Shown in pieces: positions 62,745-64,000 of a stretch of DNA of 64,000 bases. The notes under the pieces are model-generated. The model worked only from the letters and a program-made list of their open reading frames with translations, did no database searches and was not told the DNA's origin. The translations under genes were made by a program, and so were the position numbers. The first letter of the stretch is position 1; every line of letters starts with the position of its first letter. This DNA is from Atriophallophorus winterbourni (lineage: Eukaryota; Platyhelminthes; Trematoda; Plagiorchiida; Microphallidae): NCBI GenBank assembly GCA_013407085.1, contig JACCGJ010019629.1, positions 1 to 64,000 of the forward strand, in the 5' to 3' direction.

Positions 62745-62855
62745 CTGGTGATTCTTCCACTGTTTCCTACTGTCCCTACCTGATGAGTGCAAACAGCACG
62801 AAACAGATCGTGGGGTGTGTGTGATGGAAATGCATTCAAATGAGCTTTGTCTTTC
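62745..62855 (+). mobile_element. hammerhead-ribozyme repeat element, copy 2
   Basis: Homologous to 55298-55435: TTCTTCCACTGTTTC, then directly the ribozyme block (about 16 bp of copy 1 missing), then GTGTGTGATGGAAATGCATTCAAATG downstream. It lies in a PDZ-gene intron, like copy 1. Confidence 0.6.
62774..62815 (+). ncRNA. hammerhead ribozyme, degenerate copy
   Basis: Stem I CCCTAC/GTGGGG-equivalent, CTGATGA (62780-62786), stem II GTGC/GCAC with AAACA, and GAAA are identical to copy 1. Stem III is changed (ACAGAT: A-U kept, C-G lost) and the cleavage triplet becomes ATC. Reduced activity is expected. Confidence 0.65.
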
Positions 62856-62859
62856 TGGT

Positions 62860-63418
62860 GATTTTAAATTCTTCTTCATTTTAAGAATTGCGCTAACGTT
62901 TCACTAAAACTGGGTTGTGGCATATTCACCAGATGTTTTGAAGCAGTCTCGTCAATCAAATTCTGTGCCAAATTCTTTCAAAGGTAAACGATAATTCATC
63001 TAAATGAGATTCCAAAATTGTGTTCACAAACTTATTCAAGATAACAAAAACTACAATAACAAATTGATTAAAATAACAAAAAACTAGGCAAAACTAATCT
63101 ATCAACTTTTGTGTGTATGTATGCGATTAAGTGACAGAAAATACAGTTACAATAATCACAGGAAATTTCTTGAAGTGTAGTATGATCTAGTACAACGATC
63201 TCAAGATCTGAGGCTACCTATAGCACTATGCTCAGAAAATATGATTGGCTCATTAAACAATGAATGGATTAGCCGGCTTTATCTTGTTCCCCTTGAGATT
63301 CATGAAGAGTATTAATCGTATCGTGTTTTTTTGCGTTAATCGCTGTACGTTGACCAACAGAACAAAACAACAAATAAAACGATCAACTCTAACGAGGAAA
63401 TCAATGAGAAGCCTGGTG
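62860..63418. other. intron sequence, nothing recognised
   Basis: No repeat match or exon seen between the hammerhead copy and the exon at 63425. Confidence 0.4.
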
Positions 63419-63424
63419 ATCTAC

Positions 63425-63595
63425 CTTCTAAACTTTTGTCCAATCGACGAATCAGATTTTCAGTCCCACGTAATTTGAACAACTCTGCCGGATTGCGAGG
63501 TCGGTGCGTTGGTGCGGAGCGACTGGCGAATTTTTGATAGTACACACATTCTTTTGAGCGCCACCCGTCCATTATCAATCCAATTACTTCAAATG
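63425..63595 (-). CDS. PDZ-domain gene, exon 1 of those visible
   Basis: 171 bp between acceptor TTTCGCAG (before 63595) and a GTAGAT donor (63424-63419). Translation AFEVIGLIMDGWRSKECVYYQKFASRSAP..., ending ENLIRRLDKSLE. It ends with one base of a split Glu codon that exon 2 completes, so the phases agree. I do not recognise the domain. More 5' exons must lie beyond the window. The intron to exon 2 is about 4.8 kb and contains CR1-10, repeat B, an RTE leader fragment and a hammerhead element. Confidence 0.55.
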
Positions 63596-63599
63596 CTGC

Positions 63600-64000
63600 G
63601 AAAATAGATTTTTAGAGCATAGAACAGCAAAATAATGATTTTTGGAAAAGACATAAAACAACTCTTTATACAGGAACTTCTGATCGAGCCTGGATTGTGG
63701 TCTAGCCAGCCGCATAATGTCCATATATGTGATAAAGTTTCTAGATATAAAACAACAGCGTGATCTCATGGATAGCCGTTGTATGTGCTGCTACATGTTC
63801 TAATATTAATTAATCATCATCATTATTATTGCCAAAAATGCATTAGATCATTATGTTCCAGCGCTTGGATACCTTGATAAAGTGAGGACGAAAAATTGTC
63901 GAAAAAGAACAGATGGGAGAGCTTACAAGCTCAATTGGCTCATATTGATAAAACCTGGGCGGATAGGGGTGAAAATTCGACGTTACAATATAATCAACAC
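63600..64000. other. non-coding stretch upstream of the last visible exon
   Basis: Presumably intron of the PDZ gene. It contains a short CAT/ATT microsatellite (63815-63830). Nothing else recognised. Confidence 0.35.

Noticed and set aside
1..64000. CRISPR arrays, bacterial operons, rRNA genes
   Set aside because: Introns, LINEs, LTR elements and eukaryotic polyadenylation signals show animal nuclear DNA; no regular short direct-repeat array with spacers and no rRNA-like segment was seen.

Overview
The window is eukaryotic and looks like a parasitic flatworm, most probably a trematode (fluke). The reasons are a CsRn1-type Ty3/Gypsy element with its unusual Cys-His gag box, abundant CR1-like and RTE-like non-LTR retrotransposons, Schistosoma-like hammerhead ribozymes, and short exons in long introns. 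Species cannot be settled from sequence alone. Most of the window is nested, decaying mobile DNA. Only two host genes are supported: an intact single-exon Josephin-type deubiquitinase (45015-45569, +) and four exons of a PDZ-domain gene (minus strand, 63595 to 54856), whose introns also hold transposons.

Layout. 1-3000: intergenic DNA with a worn Gypsy relic (about 1200-2830, minus). 3060-10750: a CR1-like LINE (CR1-1, +), interrupted by a full-length RTE-like element (RTE-1, 6160-10178) with a perfect 12-bp target duplication. 10750-12150: 5'-truncated CR1-2. 12256-21435: Gypsy-1 (CsRn1-like, minus) with both LTRs and matching flanks, broken by CR1-3 (RNase H), by CR1-4 (gag), and by CR1-5 inside CR1-4. 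21700-26035: a near-complete CR1-6 (minus) with ORF1 (PHD finger) and ORF2 (endonuclease, RT), carrying a few frameshifts. 26260-26640: CR1-7 tail.

27154-38520 is a three-layer nest. RTE-2 (minus) is split at 30436/37935 by RTE-3. RTE-3 has a 14-bp target duplication and its 5' two thirds inverted (twin-priming structure). RTE-3 is in turn split by Gypsy-2 (30553-34516), a young LTR element with 179-bp LTRs differing at 2 positions, a 5-bp target duplication and one frameshift in gag-pol. The site just inside the 5' LTR of Gypsy-2 is perfectly complementary over 16 nt to the predicted 5' end of its own RNA. This is the geometry of Tf1-type self-priming instead of tRNA priming.

38300-39454 holds head-to-head RTE 5' ends flanking a tandem dimer of a roughly 245-bp repeat (repeat B). 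39455-42920 is an older relative of Gypsy-2 (Gypsy-3). 42925-48600 holds RTE relics around the Josephin gene. 48600-64000 is mostly non-coding, with short CR1 tails, a terminal-inverted-repeat element (55724-56029), two hammerhead-ribozyme elements (55205-55435 and 62745-62855), a decayed CR1-10 (59430-61870) and the PDZ-gene exons.

The most notable observations are the self-priming LTR element, the hammerhead elements, the twin-primed RTE insertion, the 5' UTR shared by two divergent RTE elements, and the conserved CR1 3' UTR hairpin.
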